In this document: in pieces, positions 19,856-30,170 of the stretch
Layout of the letters: each line of letters starts with the position of its first letter
How positions within the stretch are numbered: the first letter of the stretch is position 1
From: Daphnia carinata
Taxonomy: Eukaryota; Arthropoda; Branchiopoda; Diplostraca; Daphniidae
Length of the DNA: 64,000 bases
NCBI RefSeq assembly: GCF_022539665.2
Contig: NC_081334.1
Location: 310,001-374,000, forward strand
Direction: 5' to 3'
Position numbers and translations under genes: made by a program
Notes under the pieces: generated by a model
Seen by the model: only the letters and a program-made list of their open reading frames with translations
What the model was told of the DNA's origin: nothing
The model's database searches: none

Positions 19856-20270
19856 AACCTTAAAATGAACTATTTTCTTTTTTTTCTAAAATTAGAGTTG
19901 TGAAAACTTGAGGGTCTTTGGTTCAATCCTTGCCTCGGCTGTTTTTTGAAATACCCCTAAATCGATATGTTAGCTTTTATTTTTTTTATTTTCCTACATT
20001 TCCTTTTTCCTTTTTCATTCGCCTGTTCTAGATCGTCGGTTTATTTAAAAGTTTGTTTTAAATAGTAATATAATAAAAGATCTATGCATCCTACTGTGTT
20101 TATTCGATTTACTTTTGTAGAGAATATAATGTGAAGGGGGAAACAAAATTGTTGGATAGAGTCCTAGCCTATGGGGAATAAACACATGTTTCTACTGGGG
20201 TAGGGGTAAATAAGGGGAAAGAGAAAAATGTCTTGTTCGTGGTCTTGATCCTTTTTTGTTTTCCGTTTTC

Positions 20271-20735
20271 TTATTGTGGGATGGTGATAGGGTCGCGCCT
20301 CGGTCTTTTACGACCAGTGTCCCACTGCTCAGGCAAAAAGCTGTAAAGAGGGGGGTAGCGCTTTGTTGGATCCAAATCCAGAATTTTTTTCAGGGTGTTG
20401 ACTGCTCCCTCCCAATCTTCGGTGTAAAGATTGGTATTTAGTTGACGGATGAACGCAGCCGTGCGTTCCTCGATATGGCGCTCGTAGCGGTCACGTTCCA
20501 TGTCCCATTTTTCCATGTCGTCGAGCTCCGGGGACTGAGGCGTTTGGCTGACGATGTTGCTAGATTTGTCCGGAACGGGCGTCCAATCGGCGTAGACGGG
20601 GATGGCAGCCATTGGTGCCATCACTTTCTCTGCTTGCTCGTCGGCACTTAGCCACTCGCAAGCTGCCTGGGATTGCTGGTTAGCAGAGTTAGCGCACGGG
20701 TCCATTTTTCGGGATTTTTTAAAATTGTGGAGCAC
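20271..20735 (-). CDS. Gypsy-2 accessory ORF A (154 aa), related to ORF B
   Basis: The ORF starts 128 bp downstream of the pol stop in the same direction; an alternative ATG gives MDPCANSANQQ. The N-terminal half is polar. The C-terminal half has a charged helix (MEKWDMERDRYERHIEERT), then W, then ILDLDPTKRYPPL and a basic end (GRKRPRRDP) that could be a nuclear localisation signal. The central helix-W-ILDLDP block is shared with ORF B. Its position next to pol and its sense orientation suggest an accessory protein, but nothing shows its role. No similar ORF is seen in the matching spacer of Gypsy-4. Confidence 0.65.
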   Translation of the reverse strand: MLHNFKKSRKMDPCANSANQQSQAACEWLSADEQAEKVMAPMAAIPVYADWTPVPDKSSNIVSQTPQSPELDDMEKWDMERDRYERHIEERTAAFIRQLNTNLYTEDWEGAVNTLKKILDLDPTKRYPPLYSFLPEQWDTGRKRPRRDPITIPQ

Positions 20736-20862
20736 AATTGAGGAGAACTTTACTCAACAAGTGTCGAAAACGTTGTGAAGTCCCTTTGAAATGTCTCGCT
20801 GTTAAATACACGACGGTTGTTATGTGATCGTTTTGATTTTGTTTCGACGAAAATGTACTCTT

Positions 20863-23800
20863 CTAATTCCTATAACGCATTGGTAGTTTTCGATTTCTTT
20901 GCGGGCGTCCGGTAGCATGTTGGGGTGGCAGTATTTCTTGCTGACTGATGGCAGGCGCCACCTGTCGGGCGTCAGATTCAAGATTAATCACCGCAGCTGC
21001 GTTGTTTCCGTGAATTGTTGTGGTGTTCTTTGTTTTATTGGACGCACCAACATGAGTTGACTCATTATCGTCTGAAGTATATATTCCTTGGGTTTCGCTG
21101 ACGATATGAGAATGTTTATTGTTTTGGGTGGCGGCCATTTGCAATTCCGCTGCCTCCAATTCCACAGTTTCCAATTCCACACTTTCCGCATCCATACTTT
21201 CAACATTTCTTTCCGTACCCACATTTACTGTTTCCAAAGGTTCCAATTCCATATTTTCCCATTCACTCGCGTTTCGCTCTATGTTTTCCATAGTTTCGAT
21301 TGTTTGGGTGGAAATCGATTTACGAAATCGATTCTCGAACTTCGAAGGCGTCTCGATAGGGGGACAATGTTCGTCTTTCCATAACATTGTTTCGTACAGG
21401 GGTTTTAGGCGGTTAACATGAGTGCGTTGACAAATGTATGAATTATCAGCAATATCTACTGTATTATTGGAATATACTTTTACAATTCTATAAGGACCTT
21501 TATATTTAGAGGTAAATTTCCTACTATCGCCCTCTTTGACTACTCTAATATCTAATAATACCCTATCTCCTACCACATATTGTTTTACATTTGCTCTTTT
21601 ATTATATTGTTCCTTCTGACGTTTTCTTGCTTTTTCGCTCTCCTCACGGACGCGTTGGAAACTATAACGTAAGCGATCAGCTAAATTACCTACGTAATCT
21701 GATGCGGAGATAAATGTTTTTGGGGAAGCGTCAAGGAATTCATTAATAGGTATATTAGGATCTCTACCGTGCAGTAAATAATATGGGGTTTCACATGTCG
21801 AAGAATGGACAGAACTACGGTAAGCAAATAAAACATCATCCAGCATATCTTCCCAATTCTCATGTTCTCCATCTTTTAATTCCTTTCTCAACATTGTGGT
21901 CAATGTTCGATTAAATCTCTCAGTTTCGCCATTGCTAGCTGGATTGTAAGCAGTTGTTAACTTTTGATCAATTTTTAATTTCTTACAGAAGTAACGGAAT
22001 AATTTGGACGTGAAATTAGTTCCACGATCGGAAAGGATGGCTTTAGGCATACCATGTCTAACTATAATTGTTTTATATACACAATCTGCTGTCGTCTGCG
22101 CTGTTTGATCTTTTAACGCAATAGCCTCTACCCACCGGCTAAAATAATCGGTAATAACTAAAATATAATTATTTCCATTAGGTGAAGCCGGCGTAATAGG
22201 ACCCAAAAAATCCATTCCAATGACCTGGAAAGGGGCCTTTGCTATTTCATGAGGATGCAACAATGCTTTATATGAAGAAGAAGTGTTGGCAATGCACACC
22301 TCACAAGCTTGACAGTATTCTTTAATTTCCTTTCTCATATTCGGCCAATAATAATGATTCTTTATTTTCAAATAGGTTTTATAAAAAGCTAAATGCCCAC
22401 CCATCGGTGCGTCATGTAGTTCTTTGAGCACTAGATGGCGTAACGATGCAGGCAAGACTAACTGATGGTTAGTTTCGTTTCTTTTGCTATCGGTAGATGG
22501 CAGCACGTGCCGGTAAAGTGTTCCATCAATAACTTCAAAATACTCAATTTCTTTCACCCAATCTGGTTTAGATTGAAGAAAAGCTTGATCAAGTTCTCCG
22601 TTATCCAAATAATTACGAATGGCTATGCAAAGCTCATCGTCCAACTGTTTTTCACAAATTAAGGTAATATTGCTCACTGTTTGGATACTAGCTATTTTTA
22701 AGCGGGACAGGCAATCTGCGTTTTGGTGAACACGTCCTGGCCTATATTTCAATTCATAATTCGTTGCGGCCAATAGTATAGCCCATCTCCCTAATCTACC
22801 ATTATTATCTTTCTGTTCTTTAAGCCATTGCAAGGGACGGTGGTCACTAATAATTTCAAAGGGTTTATCTAATAGGTAATGCCTAAAATGCTTAATGGCA
22901 TCTACGACTGCTAAGGCTTCCTTTTCTGTCGTACTATAATTCGATTCTGCTTTTGTCAACTGTCTACTGGAATAGGCTATGGGATGTTCCTGGCCATTTT
23001 GAATTTGGGATAGCACTGCTCCAATACCGTAGTCGCAGGCATCGGTGAAAAGAATAAATTTTTCATTGAAATTGGGGTAAGCAAGAACTGGTGGCGTTAC
23101 TAGAGAATTGCGCAATTTCTCGAAAGCAACTTGTTCCTCAGGTCCCCAATAAAAAGGCTTTCTGCTAAGATCTTTATGCGTTAATCGAGTTAACGGTTTG
23201 GCAATTGATCCAAAATCTTTAATAAATCTTCTGTAATATCCAGCTAATCCGAGAAACGATCTGATTTCGTCGACTGAAGTCGGTGTTTTATAATTGACTA
23301 TTTTGTCAATTTTGCTCGGATCCGGTTTAATACCATCGGTCGATATTACGTGACCTAGATAATTTACTGAGCGTTTAATAAACTGGCATTTCTTGAGTTT
23401 CAATTTCAGATTAGCATCTCGTAATAATTCAAAAATTTCTCGAATATCACGTAAATGATCGTCGAAAGTGTCTGAAAAGATGATAACGTCATCCAAATAA
23501 ACTAATGTTTTACGCCCCAAGACGTCTCTCAGTACGTAGTTCATTAGCCGTTGGAATGTGGCCGGTGCATTGCACAAACCAAATGCCATACGTTTAAATT
23601 CGTAGAGGTTGTTTTCTACCACAAACGCTGTTTTTTCAATAGCTGGATCGTCAATTTGAATTTGCCAATAGCCTGAAGCTAAATCAAGAGTTGTGAAAAA
23701 TTTCTTCCCATATAATTTGTCTAATGTTTCGTCTATTCTAGGCATAGGGAATGAATCTTTTTTCGTAATGCTATTCAATTTTCTATAATCAACACAAAAT

Positions 23801-24893
23801 CTTTGTTCACCACCTTTCTTTTCTACTAAAACCACGGGTGAAGCCCATGGGGAATGCGAATATCGGATTACATCTGCATCAAGCATTTCTTGAATTTTAT
23901 CATCTAATAATTTCCTTTGGTTATTTGTTACTCTGTATGGGCGTTGTCGAATGGGGCCTCGTCCTTGTGTATCAATCGTATGTTTTATAAGGTTGGTGTT
24001 TCCTAATTCCGAATCTTTGGACGCAAACAAGTCGTGAAAGTCGAGTAATAATTTTGAAAGCGGTTCTTGAAATTCTGAATCTACTTCTGTGAGTAAAATT
24101 GGCTCAATTACTGGTTTAGGATTATCTTCTAATTTCGCTAACGAAATTTTTCCGATACAATGTTTAATTATTTCAATTACGCCTAATTTAGTGTTCCTAT
24201 GAATTTTGATTTGATGTAGTGAATGATTCTCGACCAAAATTTTATAAGTTCCATCTTCCGATACATTTCCGATAAATTCTTCGATATAAATGCCTGCTGG
24301 CAAATCTTGTGCTGGGGTAAATATAAATGCTGTATTTCGTGGGACATACGGAAATGAATCTTTCATTTCCGCTGCAATTACTGTCGACGTCTGACGAAAT
24401 AGCGTCGTCTTTTTGACCGTAGTAACCGCCATGTCGGGTACCTCAGAGATGGCTGATCCCTGCTCATCCCTCGCTAGGTAAATGCTTCTGGCTTCTCCGT
24501 CAAGCCGAAATCCGTGCTTCTGGATTGCATCCCATCCAAGGATACAGTCCTCAGAAACACCATTAGTTACAATAAATTCTTGTTCAAAAACTGTTTCTCC
24601 GTATCGTACGGGTAAAATAACTCCTCCCAGCGTATGTAATTTCTTCTCCCCTACATCATATAAATCGAAATCAAGTTGACTGCAGATCACCTGACCTCTA
24701 GGGGGTAACTTATTAAACATCCTCTCGTGGATAATACTTTTAGACGCGCCTGTATCAAATAATGCTTGTAACGGAATCTGGAATATTTTTAATGGAATTC
24801 TAGGGGTTGATTCATTCGTAATAGTGGTTAATTTTGCGACTTGTCGGGGTTTAATCTGAGGCTCGTTATCAACTGACCCGAAGCTACAGTTGA
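20863..24893 (-). CDS. pol: Gypsy-2 Pol polyprotein
   Basis: One uninterrupted frame lies -1 relative to gag and overlaps the gag end; the first in-frame ATG is at 24720 but the frame opens earlier. The protease active site DTGAS lies just upstream of that ATG (ALFDTGASKSIIHERM). Counting from that ATG: reverse transcriptase with ASPVVLVEKK, TTLDLASGYWQIQ and the catalytic YLDD at about residue 407; RNase H with LFTDACDYGIGAVL and SDHRPLQW; integrase with an HHCC zinc finger (HLAFYKTYLKIKNHYYW, CQACEVC) and a D-D-E core (MDFLGPI, ILSDRGTNF, NGETERFNRT at about 835, 894 and 930). The C-terminal tail has a Glu/Leu/Val repeat (VELETVELEAAELQ). Intact and of normal gypsy length. Confidence 0.96.
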
Positions 24894-24896
24894 TAG

Positions 24897-27692
24897 TTAC
24901 TGGTTTCCCTGATGTTGAGGGGGCCCTGGAATATTAGGTCTTTGTGAATTCCTATATTTCGGACAATTATTAGACTTATGCCCAATTTCTCGGCAGGAGT
25001 AGCAGACTGGAGGCTGGGCTTGTTCCAGACTGTGACGCTGGAATTGACGACAGTTGAACTGAGTGTGACCGCGGTAACCACAAAATTTACAAGTTATTAT
25101 CTGCTGATCAGACCTGTCACTATTATTATGGTTAGGTGGCCTTGAGAAAGGGGGCGCAGCTTGCGTTTGTCTGTTTGGAAATCGAGGAGGTTGGTGTTGG
25201 TAAGGATTAAGATTATAATTGTTATTATTATAATTATCATTGGGGCGTTGCTGGGGAGGCCTCCAGTTCCTGCCTTGATCAGGGTTAATCGATTGAAATG
25301 AAACTTGTTTCCTATAAGGAGTTCCTGGTGTAGCAGAAGAATAATCTTTCCTATCTTGCTGGAGTTGTCTTACAGCCTGTGTGAGTTCGTGAATAACCTC
25401 CTTGATCTCATCTTTATCCGACTTTGGATTATCCCCTTGCTTATGGCTTTGGCGAATATTAGCAACGGCACTGCTTACAATTTCTTTCTGGTCAAGTAAC
25501 ATTTGCTTAAGTTCTTTTAATTCCGAATTTTTGTTGTTAAATGACTCGTCAATTGCCCTAACAAATTCATGCTTCTCGCGGTCTGTTTCTAGAGCTTCCA
25601 ACCGAACAGCATAGACGCGTGTTGCTGCCACGAGTTCGTTATAATCTTTAAATTCCTTATATCTGACTTTAGCTTGTAATTTTGAATCTAATCCTTCGAT
25701 AAATTTCTGCATGAGGATAACGGCGAAGGATTTTTCCATATACCCATCAGGATATGCCTTTTTAAAAATTTCCTGTAAACGATGAGCATAGTCAACAATT
25801 TTTTCTCCAGGTTTACGTTTAGCTTTATTGAATTTCTTAATGTACACATCAACATTTTCGTCTCCGTGGAAGTGATCGAGCAAAGCCGTTTTAATCGAAC
25901 CATAGTCGTATGGATGATTTTTAATTAAGGTTTGTATGACAGAAAAAGCTTTATCTGTAAATTTTGCACGCATCATTTGAATAATTTTCCCTTCAGACCA
26001 TCCTGCCCCATCAATTATACTCTCAAAAGATTCCAGCCAAGAGTCAAAACGAGAAATTGGACTTCCGGAAAAAGGAGGGAGAAGTTGTAGACGTGAAAAG
26101 GTATGCTGGTTGTTTTGCATATCATTCAAATCATTAACTGTAGCTGCCTTGATAGGGGAATAAGAGTAAGCCATATTGTCGGTAAAAAAAGTTACAGGGG
26201 AGTTTGGAGCTCCGTGATGGTGAGTTTGCGTGATGCCTGGGATGCGGTTTGAAACCGACCGGGATTCGCTTACTTTGTTGTCGGTCAGTTGTATCGACGG
26301 TTTTTGAATCGTAGTCGTTCTGTCTGGCGCTTGTCTGTCTGCTGTGATGATGTCGAACAAGTTGGGGTGATATCCGGCTCTTCCTGATTTTCCCGAATGG
26401 ACGATAGCAACTGTTTCAATTGTTTGGCAGTCTGGGTGAGTACGTTTTTGATGATGGACGATAGGTGCTTGTGGCACGGTCGTGCCACTCTCCGGAAGTG
26501 GGTCAATCTGTTTTCGAGCAGTAGCAGTTCGGGTAACAGTGGTTCCGAGCTGGTGATTGATTGTAGCTTCCTTAAGAACGAGAGTAGGTTTAGTATTGCC
26601 GTGAGAAGAGTCAGCTGGAATTCCAACAATGTTTTCTCCAGGTGGATCGAGAATTCGAATGTTTTCAGGATGAGGAACTCGTAATGCCTCTCTTCCTCGC
26701 TTGCTTGCGTTGTCACCTTCGGCACAATGCCGAAGAGGGCCTTGTCTTTGGCTGGTACGAACGTCTGTAGTTCCTCTATGCTGTACGTTTGTCCTAACAG
26801 GAACGTCGTAAACTGCCTCGCATACGTCGTAAAGGACGTTGTCAACTCGGTCGCCTGTTGGTCCGCCTTCCGCGTTGTCCGCTTTATCCTCCCGCTGGCC
26901 CTCACTTCTTGAATCGCAGCTAGGTATCTCAGGAACACTGTTGGCGTCTCCACGTCTGTCAGCAAATGTGGTTTGCCCAAGGGGCGGCTCCTCAGCCCGA
27001 AGTCGTTCAGTAGTTGGGTCAGCTGGCTCCAAATTTTCGGGTCGTGTGACTGGAAGTCCAACACCCTCTCCTTCAGACACTTGAGCGCTAATATTAGGGA
27101 TGGAATCGGACTCGACGGCGTCGGAAATACTTTGGATGGATTGCTCTGGATCTCGTGGTATAGGTGATGGAGACTCAGGTTGAGGTGATCGTCCATTCAC
27201 TGGGCTTTTCTTTTGAAAGAAGCTTAAAAGAGTACTCGAGAGGAGACTAGCCTTTGATTCGCTTTTCGTAGGTGATTTTGGAGGAGCAAGACGAGAAAAG
27301 AATTTAGCATAGACCGATCGTGGACGTTGAGTGGCTGCGGCGGTAGACTTAGCACGTGTACCAGTTTGTTTATGGGTGGGTTTAACGAACGGAGCGACTT
27401 CCTCATAAGCAGGATTCGACCGTAATTTACGTAACTGAGTATTATCTGTCTGCACTTTAGGTTTCAAAACAGGGGAAGCAGATTTCGTAACGACCTCAGT
27501 GTCTGCTTCTGACGCTTTACAGCCCTGAAACTTATCTAACGTGGACGAAGAACGACCTGGTAGTTTCTCAAAATCAATTAACTTAGCAACTGTTTCGTCG
27601 GTTATTTGAACCACTGGCGTTATGGGAACAAGGGGGGTGCTTACAGGTGTGCGAGGTATCTTATGGCCGCCATAAATAACATCATCAGTCAT
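24897..27692 (-). CDS. gag: Gypsy-2 Gag with 505-aa N-terminal extension
   Basis: The 931-aa ORF has an ATG 34 bp after the LTR. From about residue 506 (MAYSYSPIKAATVNDLND) it looks like an ordinary gypsy Gag: capsid region FSGSPISRFDSWLESFESII, KFTDKAFSVIQTLIK and FKKAYPDGYMEKSFAVILMQ, then Gln/Asn/Pro-rich sequence and two CCHC knuckles (CKFCGYRGHTQFNC, CYSCREIGHKSNNC). The first 505 residues are polar, proline- and serine-rich and probably disordered. A 912-nt part of that extension is also open in another frame (26285-27196). The extension may exist mainly to host that second frame. Confidence 0.92.
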   Translation of the reverse strand: MTDDVIYGGHKIPRTPVSTPLVPITPVVQITDETVAKLIDFEKLPGRSSSTLDKFQGCKASEADTEVVTKSASPVLKPKVQTDNTQLRKLRSNPAYEEVAPFVKPTHKQTGTRAKSTAAATQRPRSVYAKFFSRLAPPKSPTKSESKASLLSSTLLSFFQKKSPVNGRSPQPESPSPIPRDPEQSIQSISDAVESDSIPNISAQVSEGEGVGLPVTRPENLEPADPTTERLRAEEPPLGQTTFADRRGDANSVPEIPSCDSRSEGQREDKADNAEGGPTGDRVDNVLYDVCEAVYDVPVRTNVQHRGTTDVRTSQRQGPLRHCAEGDNASKRGREALRVPHPENIRILDPPGENIVGIPADSSHGNTKPTLVLKEATINHQLGTTVTRTATARKQIDPLPESGTTVPQAPIVHHQKRTHPDCQTIETVAIVHSGKSGRAGYHPNLFDIITADRQAPDRTTTIQKPSIQLTDNKVSESRSVSNRIPGITQTHHHGAPNSPVTFFTDNMAYSYSPIKAATVNDLNDMQNNQHTFSRLQLLPPFSGSPISRFDSWLESFESIIDGAGWSEGKIIQMMRAKFTDKAFSVIQTLIKNHPYDYGSIKTALLDHFHGDENVDVYIKKFNKAKRKPGEKIVDYAHRLQEIFKKAYPDGYMEKSFAVILMQKFIEGLDSKLQAKVRYKEFKDYNELVAATRVYAVRLEALETDREKHEFVRAIDESFNNKNSELKELKQMLLDQKEIVSSAVANIRQSHKQGDNPKSDKDEIKEVIHELTQAVRQLQQDRKDYSSATPGTPYRKQVSFQSINPDQGRNWRPPQQRPNDNYNNNNYNLNPYQHQPPRFPNRQTQAAPPFSRPPNHNNSDRSDQQIITCKFCGYRGHTQFNCRQFQRHSLEQAQPPVCYSCREIGHKSNNCPKYRNSQRPNIPGPPQHQGNQ
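26285..27196 (-). CDS. Gypsy-2 ORF overlapping gag, 303 aa
   Basis: This ATG-to-stop frame lies wholly inside the gag extension, in the +1 frame relative to gag. The translation looks more structured than the gag frame it overlaps: regularly spaced leucines and aromatic residues in helix-like stretches (LEKTLLEFQLTLLTAILNLL, FLRKLQS, NRLTHFRRVARP, AKQLKQLLSSIREN) and a basic C-terminus (TERLRFKNRRYN). No signal peptide or clear membrane anchor and no family I recognise. An open frame of 303 codons opposite a low-complexity one is unlikely by chance but not impossible in a leucine-prone frame. Confidence 0.55.
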   Translation of the reverse strand: MDDHLNLSLHHLYHEIQSNPSKVFPTPSSPIPSLILALKCLKERVLDFQSHDPKIWSQLTQLLNDFGLRSRPLGKPHLLTDVETPTVFLRYLAAIQEVRASGRIKRTTRKADQQATELTTSFTTYARQFTTFLLGQTYSIEELQTFVPAKDKALFGIVPKVTTQASEEERHYEFLILKTFEFSIHLEKTLLEFQLTLLTAILNLLSFLRKLQSITSSEPLLPELLLLENRLTHFRRVARPCHKHLSSIIKNVLTQTAKQLKQLLSSIRENQEEPDITPTCSTSSQQTDKRQTERLRFKNRRYN

Positions 27693-27705
27693 TGTGGTTG
27701 AGTTC

Positions 27706-27723
27706 GAGAAACCGCTGCCACCA
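27706..27723 (-). promoter_or_regulatory. Gypsy-2 primer-binding site
   Basis: On the minus strand TGGTGGCAGCGGTTTCTC starts three bases after the LTR end, in the position of a tRNA primer site. Confidence 0.6.
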
Positions 27724-27726
27724 TAA

Positions 27727-28451
27727 TGTAAAGCATCTTCCCGTGTGGGAAGATGGACTTTACCGAAATTAAGACAATAAATGTAAATCGAACTCGAGGC
27801 GTTTTACCCACAATGACGTCTGTGTTTATTATAAGCTAGGACATAAGAAATAAAAAGACAAGAGAACAAAAGACGAGAAGAAACATTCAGAAAACAAGTT
27901 AAAAGAGGGAACAATTAAACAGGGTCTTACCGTGAACTCACGAGTGAAAGAATGGAAGATAAAATGACACAAGACGAGCTTGGAATTCAGCTTCCACACA
28001 GACAGAGTTTGGAACGCAAGAATTGGCACAGAACGTCTGAGAAGACTCAAGACGAGAACGAGTTTTCTACTCAAAGGTTTGGTTACTGAAACATTAATTA
28101 AGGCACAATACTACTCAAATAAGCAAGAAAAAATGACTTAGGGCAACTACTCGGCACGGCTGCAACAACTTGTCTGATCTTCCTCAGATGCTGGGTTAAC
28201 CACGGAACTTTGCATATTGCAAAGTGGCGTGATTGGGAGGAGCTTGTAGGCTTCACGCGGTTAACCAATCAAAAGGACGCGTTCAATATGGTGTGATATT
28301 GGTGACGTATCGTCTGCGTGAATCAGCTTGCAGGTGTTCATCTAGGTCAGCTGCACTGCGTATAGTGTTGCAATTGTCGTGCCCAGACTTGTATTTACTA
28401 CTGAAGCAAAAGCGAGAAAAGTTAAAGTAAGATATATTCGGCTTCGTTACA
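27727..28451 (-). repeat. Gypsy-2 5' LTR
   Basis: This 725-bp LTR drives transcription toward lower coordinates. It appears identical to 15719-16443; even the incidental short ORFs inside match. Confidence 0.93.
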
Positions 28452-28455
28452 TTAG

Positions 28456-28906
28456 GCTAAACCTAAAAACCAATGGAATGTCAGTGACAGCAGAAATACT
28501 GTCGTGAACATCTGTGAGCAGTTATATACCAAGGCTGGTAGGCCTACACATTCTCCTTTAAACAGATATGTGTTGGACTTCCTGTTACAACTTGGTAAAT
28601 TACTTTGGTTGTAGTCTTGATGCTGGTAAGTTTAAAATTAGGGAAAAGTTGTTGGCCAAAATAATGACTTTGTATCTCTAAAAAACAAGCCTTAGGACCA
28701 CCCCAGATGTGACATGAGAAAATACTACAAATAATAAATATAGTAAAACGATTACACGCGGGCACACAATTTTACGACGCCTGCGCCCTTTGGAAAATGA
28801 AGAGCGATCAATTTGGAGTCGCTGCATTGTTGAAAACCATTTTCTTTTAGCAATAGACAAGAAGACAGAGGATTGTTGTAGGAAGCAGTATTCTAACTGA
28901 CAACAA
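28456..28906. other. No gene recognised upstream of the Popeye pseudogene
   Basis: A 124-codon minus-strand frame (28678-29052) overlaps Popeye exon 1 and looks like a shadow. The promoter and true first exon of the Popeye copy may lie here but cannot be pinned down. Confidence 0.35.
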
Positions 28907-30170
28907 GTGTCTGATTCCTTGTATTTATCACCGCCTGAAGTGGATAACGGAAATGTCACGAGAACTGCAAACATCATCGATAGAGAACCTGTTTTTAGGA
29001 CCATCATGACGCACTCGTTTAACGACACGTTACAGTTTAACGACATATTCAATATGTCGTGGGGACGTAAGTTTCGAACAGAACGATCTTAGTTTATCTT
29101 AAAATAGTTCTGGCAGTTCTATATTGTAGATCTTTTACATTGCCCCATAGGTTTCTTGATACCTTGTGAAAATTGGCGTGAACCACAGCACATTCTTTTC
29201 CGGTTGGCTTACGGTTGCTTCTTCATTTCATGCCTGGCATCAGATCACTCTGTAGGCATTGTCACCATGCACGCCGCTCTTCTAGTAAGTAAATTCATAT
29301 CAATCTAATATAACAAGGTTTCCTTCTTTAAGTAATGTAAATGACGATTTCTATGCCAGTTGGTTTGTTATATTCTACTTGGGCCTGAAATATGCTCTGT
29401 ACTCCTGATATATTTTCTTGGACCTTTGGTTTCGTGTTCCTTAATTGTTGTCGACTGATGTACGATCTCTAACGTATACGGCCTATGCGTCTCGACCCAG
29501 AAGTAGAGGCCCTTTTTGCGCTTCTCTTCCAACCTCTTGGGGTAAGGTGTTCGAGATAGGTGCCATAGTAGTTTAAATTTGTTATTCAAAAGGTTGTATC
29601 AATAGATAAGTCGAATGGCATTCAAAAAGTTGGTGAGCCGAGAATACGCTGAGATCTCTACCCTATAACCTGGTAAAAAATCATTACTAGAAGATATTGT
29701 TAGCTCTGTTTTAATAAATTTCCTTTCTTAACCATGGGGGATTTTTATGCTCTTCAAAATCTTACACGCATTGATCGACTATCAATGATGCTTTCCGGAA
29801 AGGTATCGAAAATCGCTATTTTACATTTTTCTAAATCTTCTTGTACTCGTAATAACAACGTAAAAAACAGGTGCAAGTGGTATCCAACGGAACAATACTG
29901 CACACCATAGACGCAAAAGACTTTCTTGATTCTCCGGAATTTGAATCTAGTCGTGCTTCTATCGAAGACAAATTTCGGGTAAGCCAAGATCGTCATCAAG
30001 ATGATTTGAGCAGGATTTTACACAAGTTAAAATTTCCCCAGGTATCAATTGCTGCCACTGGAACAACGTGTCGTTACATCAGTTGGCAGAGATCAACCCT
30101 CGAATACCTTTTCGTCAAAGAAACAACTTTGGAAAATGTTTTTTTTTTGCGTTCTCGTCGCTAGGAAGGT
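28907..30170 (+). pseudogene. Popeye domain protein (POPDC/BVES-like), unprocessed pseudogene
   Basis: Popeye proteins are three-pass membrane proteins with a cAMP-binding Popeye domain, mainly in muscle. Exon-like blocks lie in order with introns kept: about 28907-29064 (...FNMSWG, donor GAC|GTAAGT); 29152-29286 (CENWREPQHILFRLAYGCFF); 29360-29541 (membrane segment, then IRPMRLDPEVEALFALLFQP); about 29590-29675 and 29734-29800 (FYALQNLTRIDRLSMMLSGK); 29871-29978 (DAKDFLDSPEFESSRASIED); 30042 on (CRYISWQRSTLEYLFVKETT). In-frame stops are TGA at 29386 (at a Trp of the family's TWAW-like motif), TAA at 29470 and TAA at 29666. The acceptor before 29734 lacks AG, and a T run near 30135 shifts the frame. 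It is a decayed duplicate, not a retrocopy. Confidence 0.85.

Larger units (their letters stand above)
18806..20270 (+). other. Gypsy-2 spacer between ORF A and ORF B, with tRNA-like motifs
   Basis: About 1.5 kb without a sense ORF. On the plus strand it carries B-box-like words at about 18882 (GTTCGAACC), 19377 (GTTCGAATCA), 19605 (GGTTCAAACC), 19826 (GGTTCGAGTC) and 19921 (GGTTCAATCC). T runs of five or more follow several of them within about 100 bp (18957-18980, near 19703, 19872-19886, 19941). The clearest units are listed separately. Long T runs at 18957-18980 and 19142-19172 are poly(A) when read in the element's own direction, so retroposed inserts are an alternative explanation. Confidence 0.5.
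15719..28451 (-). mobile_element. Gypsy-2, a 12.7-kb env-bearing LTR element
   Basis: The element has 725-bp LTRs at 15719-16443 and 27727-28451 that appear identical, starting TGTAAAGCATCTTCC and ending CTTCGTTACA on the plus strand, and a 4-bp target duplication TTAG (15715-15718, 28452-28455). Read on the minus strand the order is LTR, gag, pol, ORF A, ORF B, env-like gene, LTR. Gag and pol are uninterrupted, so it is recent and may be active. It is unusually long because of a 505-codon N-terminal gag extension and a 3.3-kb spacer between pol and env. It inserted between the 15.6-kb spacer and the Popeye pseudogene. Confidence 0.95.

Noticed and set aside
21088-21421. Plus-strand ORFs rich in Phe/Ser/Asn repeats
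   Set aside because: They are the complement of the Glu/Leu/Val repeat in the C-terminal tail of Gypsy-2 Pol.
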